From: Persephonella marina EX-H1
GTDB lineage: Bacteria > Aquificota > Aquificia > Aquificales > Hydrogenothermaceae
DNA length: 64,000 nt
Direction: 5' to 3'
Assembly (NCBI RefSeq): GCF_000021565.1
Contig: NC_012440.1
Coordinates: 1,132,210 to 1,196,209 of the forward strand
The notes below the pieces were generated by a model. That model did no database searches and had not been told where the DNA came from. It saw nothing but the letters and a program-made list of their open reading frames with translations. A program made the position numbers and the translations under genes. This document shows, piece by piece, positions 22,893 to 30,784 of the stretch (position 1 is the stretch's first letter; every line of letters begins with the position of its first letter).

Positions 22893-23867
22893 ATGCCTTT
22901 TTTAGAGTTTATAACACCAAGCAAGATATACTGGGATGAAAGTTCCAAAACGGAAAGTTTTGGAAGACTTTATGTTGAACCTCTTGAAAGAGGATACGGT
23001 ATAACACTTGGAAATGCGTTAAGAAGAGTTCTTCTCTCTTCACTTGAAGGTGGAGCTGTAACAGCTGTTAAGATACACGGTGTTGCACATGAATTCACAA
23101 CTATAGAAGGTGTGATAGAGGATGTATCTGAGATAATACTCAACCTAAAACAGATAAAGTTCAAGATGGATGAAGGAATTGATAGTGATTTTGCCATTCT
23201 TGAGTTTAAAGGAACAGGTGAGGTTACAGCAAAGGATATAAAAGTTCCTGCAGGGATAAAGATAGTAAATCCGGATGTTCATATAGCTACCGTTGATAAA
23301 GAGATAGAGCTTAGAATGGAGCTCAAGATAGAGAAAGGCCGTGGTTATGTGATGGTTGAGGAGATGGAACCTCCTACGGAGATAGGATGGATACCAATTG
23401 ATACAGCTTTCTCACCTATAAAGAAATGCACTTTTTATGTTGAACCTACAAGGGTTGGTGAAAAGACTAACTACGACAAACTTATACTTGAGGTTACAAC
23501 AGACGGAAGTATAACACCTGAAGAAGCATTAACAAAGGCTACAAATATTCTTATAGAACATTTCCAGCTTCTCCTTAACCCAACTGTAAGAAAGGTTGAG
23601 GTTATAAAGAAGGCTGAGCCTGAAAGTATAGCTGAGAAGATAGAGGCTGATAAGCTATCTCTTGCTATAGAGGAGCTTGAGATATCATCAAGGGCAACAA
23701 ATACTCTCAAGAAGCTTGGTATCCAGACAATAGGTGACCTCGTTAAGATGACTGAAGAGGATCTAAAAGAGGCAAAAAGTATAGGAAGAAAAGCACTTAA
23801 AGAGATAAAGGAAGCTCTTGCTGAGCTTGGACTTGAACTTGCTCCATCACCAACTAAAAAAGATTAA
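22893..23867 (+). CDS. rpoA: RNA polymerase alpha subunit
   Basis: Scaffold of RNA polymerase and contact for UP elements and activators. 324 residues. The N-terminal domain has ERGYGITLGNALRRVLLSS; the C-terminal domain (about 258-320) has the helix-hairpin-helix LKKLGIQTIGDL and KSIGRKALKEI. An intact C-terminal domain matters here because the Crp/Fnr regulator in this window would contact it. ATG 22893 after ATGGAGGTAAA. Confidence 0.97.
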   Translation: MPFLEFITPSKIYWDESSKTESFGRLYVEPLERGYGITLGNALRRVLLSSLEGGAVTAVKIHGVAHEFTTIEGVIEDVSEIILNLKQIKFKMDEGIDSDFAILEFKGTGEVTAKDIKVPAGIKIVNPDVHIATVDKEIELRMELKIEKGRGYVMVEEMEPPTEIGWIPIDTAFSPIKKCTFYVEPTRVGEKTNYDKLILEVTTDGSITPEEALTKATNILIEHFQLLLNPTVRKVEVIKKAEPESIAEKIEADKLSLAIEELEISSRATNTLKKLGIQTIGDLVKMTEEDLKEAKSIGRKALKEIKEALAELGLELAPSPTKKD

Positions 23868-23880
23868 GAGGTAGAGAGGA

Positions 23881-24255
23881 ATGAGACATAGAGTAAAAAC
23901 TAAAAGCTTTCATAGACCTAAGGAGCAGAGAGAAGCTCTTTTTGTTAACCTTGCTATTGCTTTAATAGAACACGGAAAGATAGAGACAACAGTTCAGAAG
24001 GCTAAAGCTTTAAGACCTTTTGTTGAAAAGCTTGTAACGCTTGCAAAGAAGGAGACAGTAGCAGCAAGAAGACTCCTTAACGCAAGACTTAGAAATAACA
24101 CAAAGGCAGCAACAAAGCTCTTTAAAGAGATAGCACCTCTTCTTAAGGAGAGAAACGGCGGTTACACAAGGATATACAAGCTTGACAAGAGAAGAAGAGG
24201 TGATGATGCCCAGATGGCTATAATTGAGTTTGTTGAACATCCAGACAAAGAGTAG
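23881..24255 (+). CDS. rplQ: Ribosomal protein L17
   Basis: 50S protein near the tunnel exit, last ribosomal gene of the alpha group. 124 residues. [52 protein letters not shown] (in pieces) and [15 protein letters not shown]-type ending are conserved. ATG start with AAGAGGTAGAGAGG ahead. Confidence 0.97.
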   Translation: MRHRVKTKSFHRPKEQREALFVNLAIALIEHGKIETTVQKAKALRPFVEKLVTLAKKETVAARRLLNARLRNNTKAATKLFKEIAPLLKERNGGYTRIYKLDKRRRGDDAQMAIIEFVEHPDKE

Positions 24256-24257
24256 CC

Positions 24258-24560
24258 ATGTTTATAATCGCAAATTTCATAGAGGCGGTGGCCAGAATAC
24301 TGGACATCGCCCTTACTGTTTATATGTGGATCGTTATAATATCAGCACTTATCACATGGATAAATCCTGATCCGTACAATCCAATTGTAAGATTTTTAAG
24401 GGGAGCTACAGAACCTGTTTACAGAAAGATAAGAAAGTTTATACCAACATACTTTGGTGGTATAGATATAGCACCGTTAGTTGTGATAGCTGTTATCATA
24501 TTTCTCCAGTACTTCCTTGTTAACTCACTTCACGAGCTTGCTGTGAGGCTGAGATACTGA
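24258..24560 (+). CDS. YggT family membrane protein
   Basis: 100 residues with two membrane segments (about 8-33 and 70-92) separated by the family motif: ALITWINPDPYNPIVRFL and TEPVYRKIRKFIP. YggT proteins are small inner-membrane proteins with poorly defined roles, linked in various bacteria to osmotic tolerance and division-site positioning. It starts 2 bases after rplQ, so it rides on the ribosomal transcript. Its last 31 bases overlap the 3' end of the opposing gene. Confidence 0.85.
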   Translation: MFIIANFIEAVARILDIALTVYMWIVIISALITWINPDPYNPIVRFLRGATEPVYRKIRKFIPTYFGGIDIAPLVVIAVIIFLQYFLVNSLHELAVRLRY

Positions 24561-25453
24561 GATCTCTCCTTCAGGTAGCATCTGAGATAATCAAGTATCA
24601 CCCTGTAGATCTCTTCTCTTCTTTCGGTTTTAAATCTGTATGAGATTATAAGAACACCTGATATTGATTCACCATCTTCAATAAGAACGGTAACAACATA
24701 ATCAGATCCGAGAAGCTCATTTACAGGACTTTCCTCAAACTCCTGTATAGGATCTGTTACATATTTGAGGATCTCTTTCTCACACTTTATCTCACCTGTG
24801 CTTATACATTTTCTCTCATTAAAATCAAAAAATGCTACACCGTCAGCGGATAGTATCTCATTTATCTCGTAAAGCCATCCCTGAAAAACAAGCTTCCCGT
24901 CTTTAAGTTTCTGCAGACTTTCAATTATAGAAAAAAGCCTTGCATACTGATCTATCTTTTCCTCATAGGCTATATTTTTGAGATAAAGATTTTCCATCTC
25001 ATCTTTCTGCTGTCTGAAATATCTCTCTTTCTGGAAGAAATGCTGTCTCAGTTTTACCATTCCAGCCATACCACCTAGTATAAGTGGGATAAATAGAAAT
25101 TCTGAGAAGTTTGATATATAAAGTGATGTTCCAACAGGAACTGTTGCAAGGACTGTGTAAATGAACATATCCTTCTTTGAGTATAAGAAATCAGAGAATA
25201 CAGGGAGGATAAAAACCGCAAGGTATGAAAGACCTGTCATATATATCATAAATGTGAGGAATGATACATCTATAATCAGAGAGATATACCTTGATATCTC
25301 TTTATCCTCTGGAAAGTTTGTCAGGATATGCAGGAAAAGGTATATTACAGAAAGTATTGTTAAAGCTGTTTTGTACTCTATATTCCCTATGTATAGAGCA
25401 GCTATAACGCCTGTTGTAATAAAAAGCCTTACTAATATGTGGTATATTATCAA
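24530..25453 (-). CDS. Membrane protein with C-terminal GAF-like sensor region, unknown role
   Basis: 307 residues; not recognised as a named family. About six membrane segments fill residues 1-135, followed by a charged, probably coiled-coil stretch (about 137-172, with QKERYFRQQKDEMENLYLK) and a soluble C-terminal domain (about 175-300) whose predicted pattern (ADGVAFFDF, YVVTVLIEDGESISGVLII) resembles a GAF domain. No kinase, GGDEF or phosphatase output domain follows, so any signal would pass by contact. ATGA overlap with the upstream gene indicates an operon with it and ilvE. It converges on yggT with a 31-base overlap. Confidence 0.55.
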   Translation of the reverse strand: MIIYHILVRLFITTGVIAALYIGNIEYKTALTILSVIYLFLHILTNFPEDKEISRYISLIIDVSFLTFMIYMTGLSYLAVFILPVFSDFLYSKKDMFIYTVLATVPVGTSLYISNFSEFLFIPLILGGMAGMVKLRQHFFQKERYFRQQKDEMENLYLKNIAYEEKIDQYARLFSIIESLQKLKDGKLVFQGWLYEINEILSADGVAFFDFNERKCISTGEIKCEKEILKYVTDPIQEFEESPVNELLGSDYVVTVLIEDGESISGVLIISYRFKTERREEIYRVILDYLRCYLKERSQYLSLTASS

Positions 25454-26460
25454 CCTATTTCCTTGTAAAGATTATTCATTATATAAAACAGGTTTGATGC
25501 GAACCTATCAATAAGCTCCCTGTTTAAAAACTCCTTTTTAAGTGTATATATATTATTATTCGGCTGAGATGAGAACCAGACAACAGGAACTTTAAAGTCA
25601 GGGAAGTAAAAAGCCTCAAGTCTGTCTGTTTTTAACGGGAGATTTAGCTTTCCTAAAAGATGTTTTATCCTCTCAAAATGGAAACTGTCAATGATATTTC
25701 TGTCTGTTTTTATAATAAGTTTTTCATTTCCGAGCCCTGAATTTTCTGTATTTATGATGGAAAGAATTAGATCACTGTCTATCTTTTTTATATGTTCCTT
25801 TAAAGGTCTGTATCCTGTGTATTTGTGATCAGAAAATAAAACCCTTATCCTGTATCCTGAAGGTTTCTTAACCTCAAGAAGTCTCCTTATTATCTCCTTT
25901 GTTACCTGAAAGCTTCCGTAAAAATCAATACTGTCTTTTGTCTGGTATCTGCTGTCGTAAGGAAAGACCAGGAAAAGAAAGTAGGCACCGTAACCTATAT
26001 CAAAGTAGATATTTTTAACACTTTCCTCTGTCTTTTTTGTATTGAGCTGTATCTTTATCTCACCATCCCTGATTAAGCTGGGAATGTATATAACAGGAAA
26101 TTCTTCAATAAAGAGAGGTCTTTTAAACTCCCTGTTTATGATAACAGCTTCAGGTTTTAAAGGAAGGAGATATCTTAGCTTTTCAGGTTTTTCAACATTC
26201 TTTATGTATATTATCTTTCCTTTAAGATTTTCCTGGAAAATAACTGAAGGTGTCAGATTTTCTATACTGTAAACCCTCCCTTCAATGATACCCTTTCCAA
26301 TATAACCTGTAGAGACAGGTACGCCTTTTATCTTTTTATTTTCAAAGATTATCTCAGACCTTTTTATGTAGCTGTGACCTGCTTTTACACTCTCCTCTAT
26401 TATATCCAGGTTCTGGAACCTCTTTTTTATGCTGTTGTATATATACCTGTTTAGTTTCAA
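25450..26460 (-). CDS. Degenerate M28-peptidase-like protein
   Basis: 336 residues. An N-terminal part resembling a protease-associated domain (GIIEGRVYSIENL, KGKIIYIKN, PVIYIPS) is followed by a segment laid out like M28 zinc aminopeptidases: YDSRYQTKDSIDFYGSFQVTKE fits the 'H-x-D ... GA-x-DN-x-SG' metal-binding stretch in order and spacing but lacks the His, Asp and Asn ligands. The following IRVLFSDHKYTGY matches the strand that normally carries the catalytic Glu pair. I infer a non-catalytic M28 fold. No signal peptide is visible, so it is probably cytoplasmic. ATGA overlaps join it to ilvE and the membrane protein. Confidence 0.5.
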   Translation of the reverse strand: MKLNRYIYNSIKKRFQNLDIIEESVKAGHSYIKRSEIIFENKKIKGVPVSTGYIGKGIIEGRVYSIENLTPSVIFQENLKGKIIYIKNVEKPEKLRYLLPLKPEAVIINREFKRPLFIEEFPVIYIPSLIRDGEIKIQLNTKKTEESVKNIYFDIGYGAYFLFLVFPYDSRYQTKDSIDFYGSFQVTKEIIRRLLEVKKPSGYRIRVLFSDHKYTGYRPLKEHIKKIDSDLILSIINTENSGLGNEKLIIKTDRNIIDSFHFERIKHLLGKLNLPLKTDRLEAFYFPDFKVPVVWFSSQPNNNIYTLKKEFLNRELIDRFASNLFYIMNNLYKEIG

Positions 26461-27365
26461 TCTATAGGAATCACCCAGTGTCTGTATTTTTCTATCTTTC
26501 CTCTTACAGCATTAAAGTAAACTTCCTGTATCTCCTTTGTTATCTTTCCTGGAGATCCATCCCCTATCTTTCTGTGATCAACCTCAACGACAGGGGATAC
26601 CTGAGCACCTGTTCCACAGAAGAATATCTCATCGGCTATGTAAAGCTCTGTTCTTGATATATGTCTCTCTATAACCTGATATCCGAGATCTTTTGCTATG
26701 GTGATGATAGCATTTCTTGTTATTCCCTCAAGTATATCATCTGATACAGGAGGTGTTATCAGCTTTCCATCTCTAACGATAAATATGTTTTCAGCTGAAC
26801 CTTCCGATACATACCCGTTTTTGTTCAGAACTATAGCCTCATCTGCCCCTGCCAGTATAGCTTCTGTTTTTGAGAATGCACTGTTTACGTAAGATCCTGC
26901 AACCTTCAATCTTGGTGGTATCATATTATCGTTTATCCTTGTCCATGATGAGACAATAGCTTTTATCCCCTTGTTTATATCTATATAATCTCCAAGTGGA
27001 TATGTGTATATAGCTATCCTTGATTTGTATCCTACAAGTTTAGGACTTATTTTAAGATCCGAGAAATAAACTATAGGTCTTATGTATATATCATCCTTTA
27101 TATTGTTTTTTCTTATAAGCTCCTTTGTTATCTCAACAAGCTGGTCTATACTCTCCTCTATCTCCATATTCAGAACTTTCATATTCTGGAAAAGCCTTTC
27201 GTAATGCTCTTTAAAGAACAGTCCCCACATCCTGTCAGTATCTTTATCATAGTAAGCTCTTATACCTTCAAATATAGCTGTTCCGTAATGGAAAGAGTTT
27301 GTTTTTATGCTTATCTTTGCCTGATCTTCAGGGACTATCTTACCTTCAAAGTAGATATATTCCAT
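26457..27365 (-). CDS. ilvE: Branched-chain amino acid aminotransferase
   Basis: PLP enzyme for the last step of valine, leucine and isoleucine synthesis. 302 residues, class IV aminotransferase. FHYGTAIFEGIRAY near the start, the PLP lysine in LKVAGSYVNS, and NGYVSEGSAENIF with GITRNAII are diagnostic. ATG start preceded by GGAGGCTAAC. First gene of a three-gene minus operon; divergent from bioF across a 111-base AT-rich gap. Confidence 0.95.
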   Translation of the reverse strand: MEYIYFEGKIVPEDQAKISIKTNSFHYGTAIFEGIRAYYDKDTDRMWGLFFKEHYERLFQNMKVLNMEIEESIDQLVEITKELIRKNNIKDDIYIRPIVYFSDLKISPKLVGYKSRIAIYTYPLGDYIDINKGIKAIVSSWTRINDNMIPPRLKVAGSYVNSAFSKTEAILAGADEAIVLNKNGYVSEGSAENIFIVRDGKLITPPVSDDILEGITRNAIITIAKDLGYQVIERHISRTELYIADEIFFCGTGAQVSPVVEVDHRKIGDGSPGKITKEIQEVYFNAVRGKIEKYRHWVIPID

Positions 27366-27476
27366 TCAGTTAGCCTCCGGTGGTAAGAATTTAATTAAAA
27401 TATTTTAACATTAACTTTATACAGTTTTTCACATTAGTATATTATTTTAGTTGTTAACAAATATACGGAGTTTCTC

Positions 27477-28610
27477 ATGGATTTTAATGGTTATCTTGAA
27501 AGCAGGCTGGAAGATATAAAAAGAAAAGGACTTTACAGAAAAAGGTTTATAGTACCAGAAAATCTTATTGATTTTTCATCAAATGATTATCTTGGGCTTA
27601 AGGACTGTGAAGAGACAAAAAAGGTACTTTGTGAAAATATAGAAAAACTCTCACTTGGAAGCGGTGCATCACAGCTTGTATCAGGCTATAAGAGTATCCA
27701 GAAAGAGCTTGAGGATTTTTTATCTGAATTTAAAGAGTCAGAGGACTGTATAGTTTTGGGAAGTGGATATCTCGCAAATACAGGTCTTATTCAGGCGTTG
27801 ACAGAGGAAGGTGATATCGTATTCAGCGACCAGTTTAACCATGCTTCCATTATTGACGGTATAAGACTGTCAAGAGCAGAAAAGGTTATTTACAGACATA
27901 ACGATATGAATGATCTTGAGGATAAGCTTAAAAAGAGTTCCGGTAGGGGAAAAAGATTTATAGTTACAGATGGTGTTTTCAGTATGGAAGGTGATACAGT
28001 TAACTTTCCTGATCTCAAATTCTTAGCTGACAGATATGGCGCTGTTGTCATACTGGATGACGCCCATTCTACAGGAATTTTAGGAAATGGAAAGGGAACA
28101 ATATTTCATTACGGTATGAAACCTGATGAGAACATTATTCAGATGGGGACACTATCTAAAGCTGTGGGAAGTTACGGTGCTTTTGTCTGTGGAAGCAGAA
28201 CTGTTATTGATTTTCTTATAAACAGAATGAGAACTGTTATATTCTCAACAGCACTATCACCTATCCAGAATTTTATATCATTGAATAATCTCAAAATCAT
28301 GGTATCACAGCCATTTAGAAGGGAGTATATCTTAAAACAGTCTGAATATTTAGCCGAAAATTTGAAAAAACTTGGGTATAATATTGAGTATAGAGGAACG
28401 CCTATTCTTTCACTTATGATTGGAAAGGAAGATAAGGCTGTCCGCCTTAGGGATCTGCTTGTAGAAAAAGGTATATTCATACAGGCAATAAGACCTCCTA
28501 CCGTTCCTGAGGGCAGCTCAAGGTTGAGAATTACTATTTCTTACAGACATTCTAAGGAAGATATAGATTATTTGATAGATACACTCAAAGAGTTGAGGGA
28601 TAAATTATGA
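27477..28610 (+). CDS. bioF: 8-amino-7-oxononanoate synthase
   Basis: PLP enzyme joining pimeloyl thioester and alanine in biotin synthesis. 377 residues, alpha-oxoamine synthase family: SSNDYLGL at 34-41, DDAHSTG at 194-200 and the PLP lysine K228 in GTLSKAVG. Close relatives make 2-amino-3-ketobutyrate, but length and motifs favour BioF; the substrate is inferred. Starts at ATG 27477 with ACGGAG ahead. The stop overlaps the next small gene (ATGA). Confidence 0.85.
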   Translation: MDFNGYLESRLEDIKRKGLYRKRFIVPENLIDFSSNDYLGLKDCEETKKVLCENIEKLSLGSGASQLVSGYKSIQKELEDFLSEFKESEDCIVLGSGYLANTGLIQALTEEGDIVFSDQFNHASIIDGIRLSRAEKVIYRHNDMNDLEDKLKKSSGRGKRFIVTDGVFSMEGDTVNFPDLKFLADRYGAVVILDDAHSTGILGNGKGTIFHYGMKPDENIIQMGTLSKAVGSYGAFVCGSRTVIDFLINRMRTVIFSTALSPIQNFISLNNLKIMVSQPFRREYILKQSEYLAENLKKLGYNIEYRGTPILSLMIGKEDKAVRLRDLLVEKGIFIQAIRPPTVPEGSSRLRITISYRHSKEDIDYLIDTLKELRDKL

Positions 28611-28840
28611 GGGAGCTTATTGAAGAGTTCAGTTCAGGTAAAGGTATAAAGGCTATACTGGAATATGACAGGGAGAAGGATATATACGTTATGACTGTTT
28701 ATAAAGGTGATGAGAAGATAGTATTTTCCGGAAAGATGGATGAGATCCAGAAACAGGCTGAAAGATATTTTGTAAAATCATTAAAATCTTTAAAAAACAA
28801 GATAGAAATAGCTCTTTTAGAGGATCTTTACAACAGGTGA
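28607..28840 (+). CDS. Small uncharacterised protein
   Basis: 77 residues, not recognised. Predicted as two or three beta strands (IKAILEYDREKDIYVMTVYKG, then KIVFSGKMD) followed by a long charged helix (EIQKQAERYFVKSL to the end). No Cys, no membrane segment. It overlaps the bioF stop by 4 bases and is followed within 4 bases by a dehydrogenase, so it is translated with both. It could be a small partner or regulatory subunit; nothing in the sequence decides this. Confidence 0.7.
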   Translation: MRELIEEFSSGKGIKAILEYDREKDIYVMTVYKGDEKIVFSGKMDEIQKQAERYFVKSLKSLKNKIEIALLEDLYNR

Positions 28841-28844
28841 TGGT

Positions 28845-29810
28845 ATGAAGATAGTTTTCCTTGATGCAAAGACAGTTGGAGATGATATAGATCTTTCGGT
28901 TTTTGAAGCTTTTGGGGATTTTATAGCCTATCCTACAACGAAAGGTTCTGAGGTTTTTGACAGGGTTTATGATGCCGATATTATCATCACAAACAAGGTT
29001 ATTATTGACAGAGAAGTTATAGATTACGCAAGGGATCTTAAGCTTATATGTGTTGCTGCAACAGGAACAAACAATGTTGATATCCTTTATGCAAAGGAGA
29101 AGGGTATAGCTGTAACCAATGTTGCAGGTTATTCAACGGAGAGTGTTGTTCAGCACACATTTGCTATGCTTTTTTATATACTTGAACAGCTAAGATATTA
29201 TGATGATTATGTAAAATCCGGTCAGTATGCTGAGAGTGATATATTTACACATCTTGGGAGACCTTTTTCAGAGATAAATGGAAAGAGATGGGGGATTATA
29301 GGGCTTGGGACTATAGGAAGAAGGGTTGGTCAGGTTGCTGAATCTTTCGGGTGTGATGTTATATACCACTCAACATCAGGTGTTAAAAGGGAAGAAAGGT
29401 ACAGAGAGTATCCCCTTGATGAACTCCTAAAAACTTCAGATATAGTCTCAATACACGCCCCTTTAAATGAGAAGACTAGGAATCTTATAACCTATGATAA
29501 GATCAGTCTTATGAAGCCGTCCGCTATCCTCCTTAATTTAGGGAGAGGGGGGATAGTGAACGAGGAAGATCTTGCCAGGGCTTTAGATGAAGGTCTTATA
29601 TCAGGTGCTGGTCTTGATGTTCTTGAAAAGGAACCTATTGATCCTTACAGTCCTCTTCTCTCGATTAAAAACAGGGACAGGCTTCTAATAACACCTCATA
29701 TAGCATGGACAAGTATTGAGGCAAGGAAAAGGCTTATTCAGGAGATAGCTGAAAATATAAGGGCATTTTTGAATGGGAAGGAGAGAAACAGGGTTGATCT
29801 TGTTTTTTAA
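28845..29810 (+). CDS. D-2-hydroxyacid dehydrogenase (NAD-dependent)
   Basis: 321 residues. The Rossmann motif GLGTIGRRVG lies at about 151-160; the catalytic set is Arg in NLGRGGIVNEEDL, Glu in VLEKEP and His in TPHIAW. The substrate loop AATGTNNVD matches glycerate/hydroxypyruvate reductase-type members, and PLNEKT and LNLGRGG are standard. Likely reduces a 2-keto acid such as hydroxypyruvate; the substrate is not fixed by sequence. Cotranscribed with bioF. It ends 4 bases inside the opposing PP2C gene. Confidence 0.87.
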   Translation: MKIVFLDAKTVGDDIDLSVFEAFGDFIAYPTTKGSEVFDRVYDADIIITNKVIIDREVIDYARDLKLICVAATGTNNVDILYAKEKGIAVTNVAGYSTESVVQHTFAMLFYILEQLRYYDDYVKSGQYAESDIFTHLGRPFSEINGKRWGIIGLGTIGRRVGQVAESFGCDVIYHSTSGVKREERYREYPLDELLKTSDIVSIHAPLNEKTRNLITYDKISLMKPSAILLNLGRGGIVNEEDLARALDEGLISGAGLDVLEKEPIDPYSPLLSIKNRDRLLITPHIAWTSIEARKRLIQEIAENIRAFLNGKERNRVDLVF

Positions 29811-30553
29811 GAGTAACTGAGTATTATGAAGGAGTAGTTATCCTCTTTTCTTCTGTCAAGCTCTTTTATGAGATCTTCTGCATTTTTGAAAGGATCAGGA
29901 TGAAGGATCTGAAATATCTCCTCATCTTTTAATGTATCATTCACACCGTCTGTGCAGATAAAATAGAACTGATCCTTCTCAAGATAGTCATTTTTTATGT
30001 AGGGTTTTACACCTCTTTCCCAGTCTTCCATAAAAATATCCCCAATACCAAACTCAACATAATGTCTGTAAGGACTGTAAAATGCTTCTCTGTAGCTTAT
30101 AATCCCTTTATCAACAAGCTGCTGGACATAACTGTGGTCGTGTGAGAGATATATTATCTCCCTGTCTGTTATCTTATAAACCCTACTGTCACCTGCGTTG
30201 AATATGATACTTTTACTTCCATTCATATAAACACCTGCTACGGTTGTTCCACTATTGAAAATATTAAGTTTCATAAAATCTAACTGTATTCTGTAAAGTG
30301 CTTTATAAACCCCTTCTACACTGAATGGTATTTTTAATTTACCTAAACTCTCGCACACAGATCTGCTCGCTATATCCCCGCTGGAGAGGCCTCCCATACC
30401 ATCACAGATGGCAACAAGAATATCATCTTTATCTTTTTCTGTGTATTCAGGAGATCCCATACTTTCAGACTGAACTACCTTACCATCAATATAAAGGCAG
30501 TCCTGCTGGTAGTTTCTCAAGCCTCTGTCTGTATAGTAAAGTATCCTGTACAT
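29807..30553 (-). CDS. PP2C-family serine/threonine phosphatase
   Basis: 248 residues, cytoplasmic. Motifs in order: RGLRNYQQD (Arg and metal Asp), CDGMGGLSSGDIAS at about 69-82, FNAGDSRVYKI, the HDHSYVQQLVDKGIIS segment, CTDGVND and the terminal DNYSFI. All metal-binding Asp of the PPM family are present, so it should be an active Mn/Mg phosphatase. No partner kinase is adjacent. ATG start with AAAGGAAA ahead. Divergent from a 58-residue gene. Confidence 0.9.
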   Translation of the reverse strand: MYRILYYTDRGLRNYQQDCLYIDGKVVQSESMGSPEYTEKDKDDILVAICDGMGGLSSGDIASRSVCESLGKLKIPFSVEGVYKALYRIQLDFMKLNIFNSGTTVAGVYMNGSKSIIFNAGDSRVYKITDREIIYLSHDHSYVQQLVDKGIISYREAFYSPYRHYVEFGIGDIFMEDWERGVKPYIKNDYLEKDQFYFICTDGVNDTLKDEEIFQILHPDPFKNAEDLIKELDRRKEDNYSFIILSYS

Positions 30554-30578
30554 TTTCCTTTGCCTGTCAGGTAATTTG

Positions 30579-30597
30579 CCTTATATTAAATATAAGG
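30579..30597 (+). promoter_or_regulatory. Inverted repeat over promoter and ribosome site of small gene
   Basis: CCTTATAT (30579-30586) and ATATAAGG (30590-30597) are perfect inverted repeats with a TAA centre. A possible promoter, TTGCCT (30560-30565) with TATATT (30582-30587) at 16-base spacing, overlaps it. The right arm runs into the AAGGAGG ribosome site. It could be a repressor operator or a hairpin masking the ribosome site. Confidence 0.4.
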
Positions 30598-30606
30598 AGG
30601 ATCAAT

Positions 30607-30783
30607 ATGAAAGTGGAAAATGGACTACAGGCTTATAAGAGTATTTTAGAGCTGCAGAAACAGCTTGTTGATATGCTTGTTCAGCAGAATCTCCAGACAA
30701 ACAGACAGGATAATACTCAGACACAGCAGTCTCAAACAGAAAAACCTGTTATAGAAGGAAAAAAGGTTTCAATATACGCCTGA
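30607..30783 (+). CDS. Small glutamine-rich protein, unknown
   Basis: 58 residues from ATG 30607, chosen because AAGGAGG lies 7 bases ahead. The first half is an amphipathic helix (YKSILELQKQLVDMLVQQN); the second half is polar and Gln/Thr-rich (QTNRQDNTQTQQSQTEK). The layout recalls small motility-associated proteins of the YjfB type but the match is weak. It lies between the divergent PP2C gene and the convergent GGDEF-EAL gene, so it forms its own transcript. Confidence 0.6.
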   Translation: MKVENGLQAYKSILELQKQLVDMLVQQNLQTNRQDNTQTQQSQTEKPVIEGKKVSIYA

Positions 30784-30784
30784 T

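Noticed and set aside
27366-27476. Biotin operator or clear promoters between ilvE and bioF
   Set aside because: Only AT-rich sequence and a short TTGTTAACAA palindrome; no convincing -35/-10 pair or BirA-type long palindrome.
30325-30606. Longer plus-strand reading of the 58-residue gene
   Set aside because: The upstream part runs antisense to the PP2C gene; the strong AAGGAGG ahead of ATG 30607 fixes the start.
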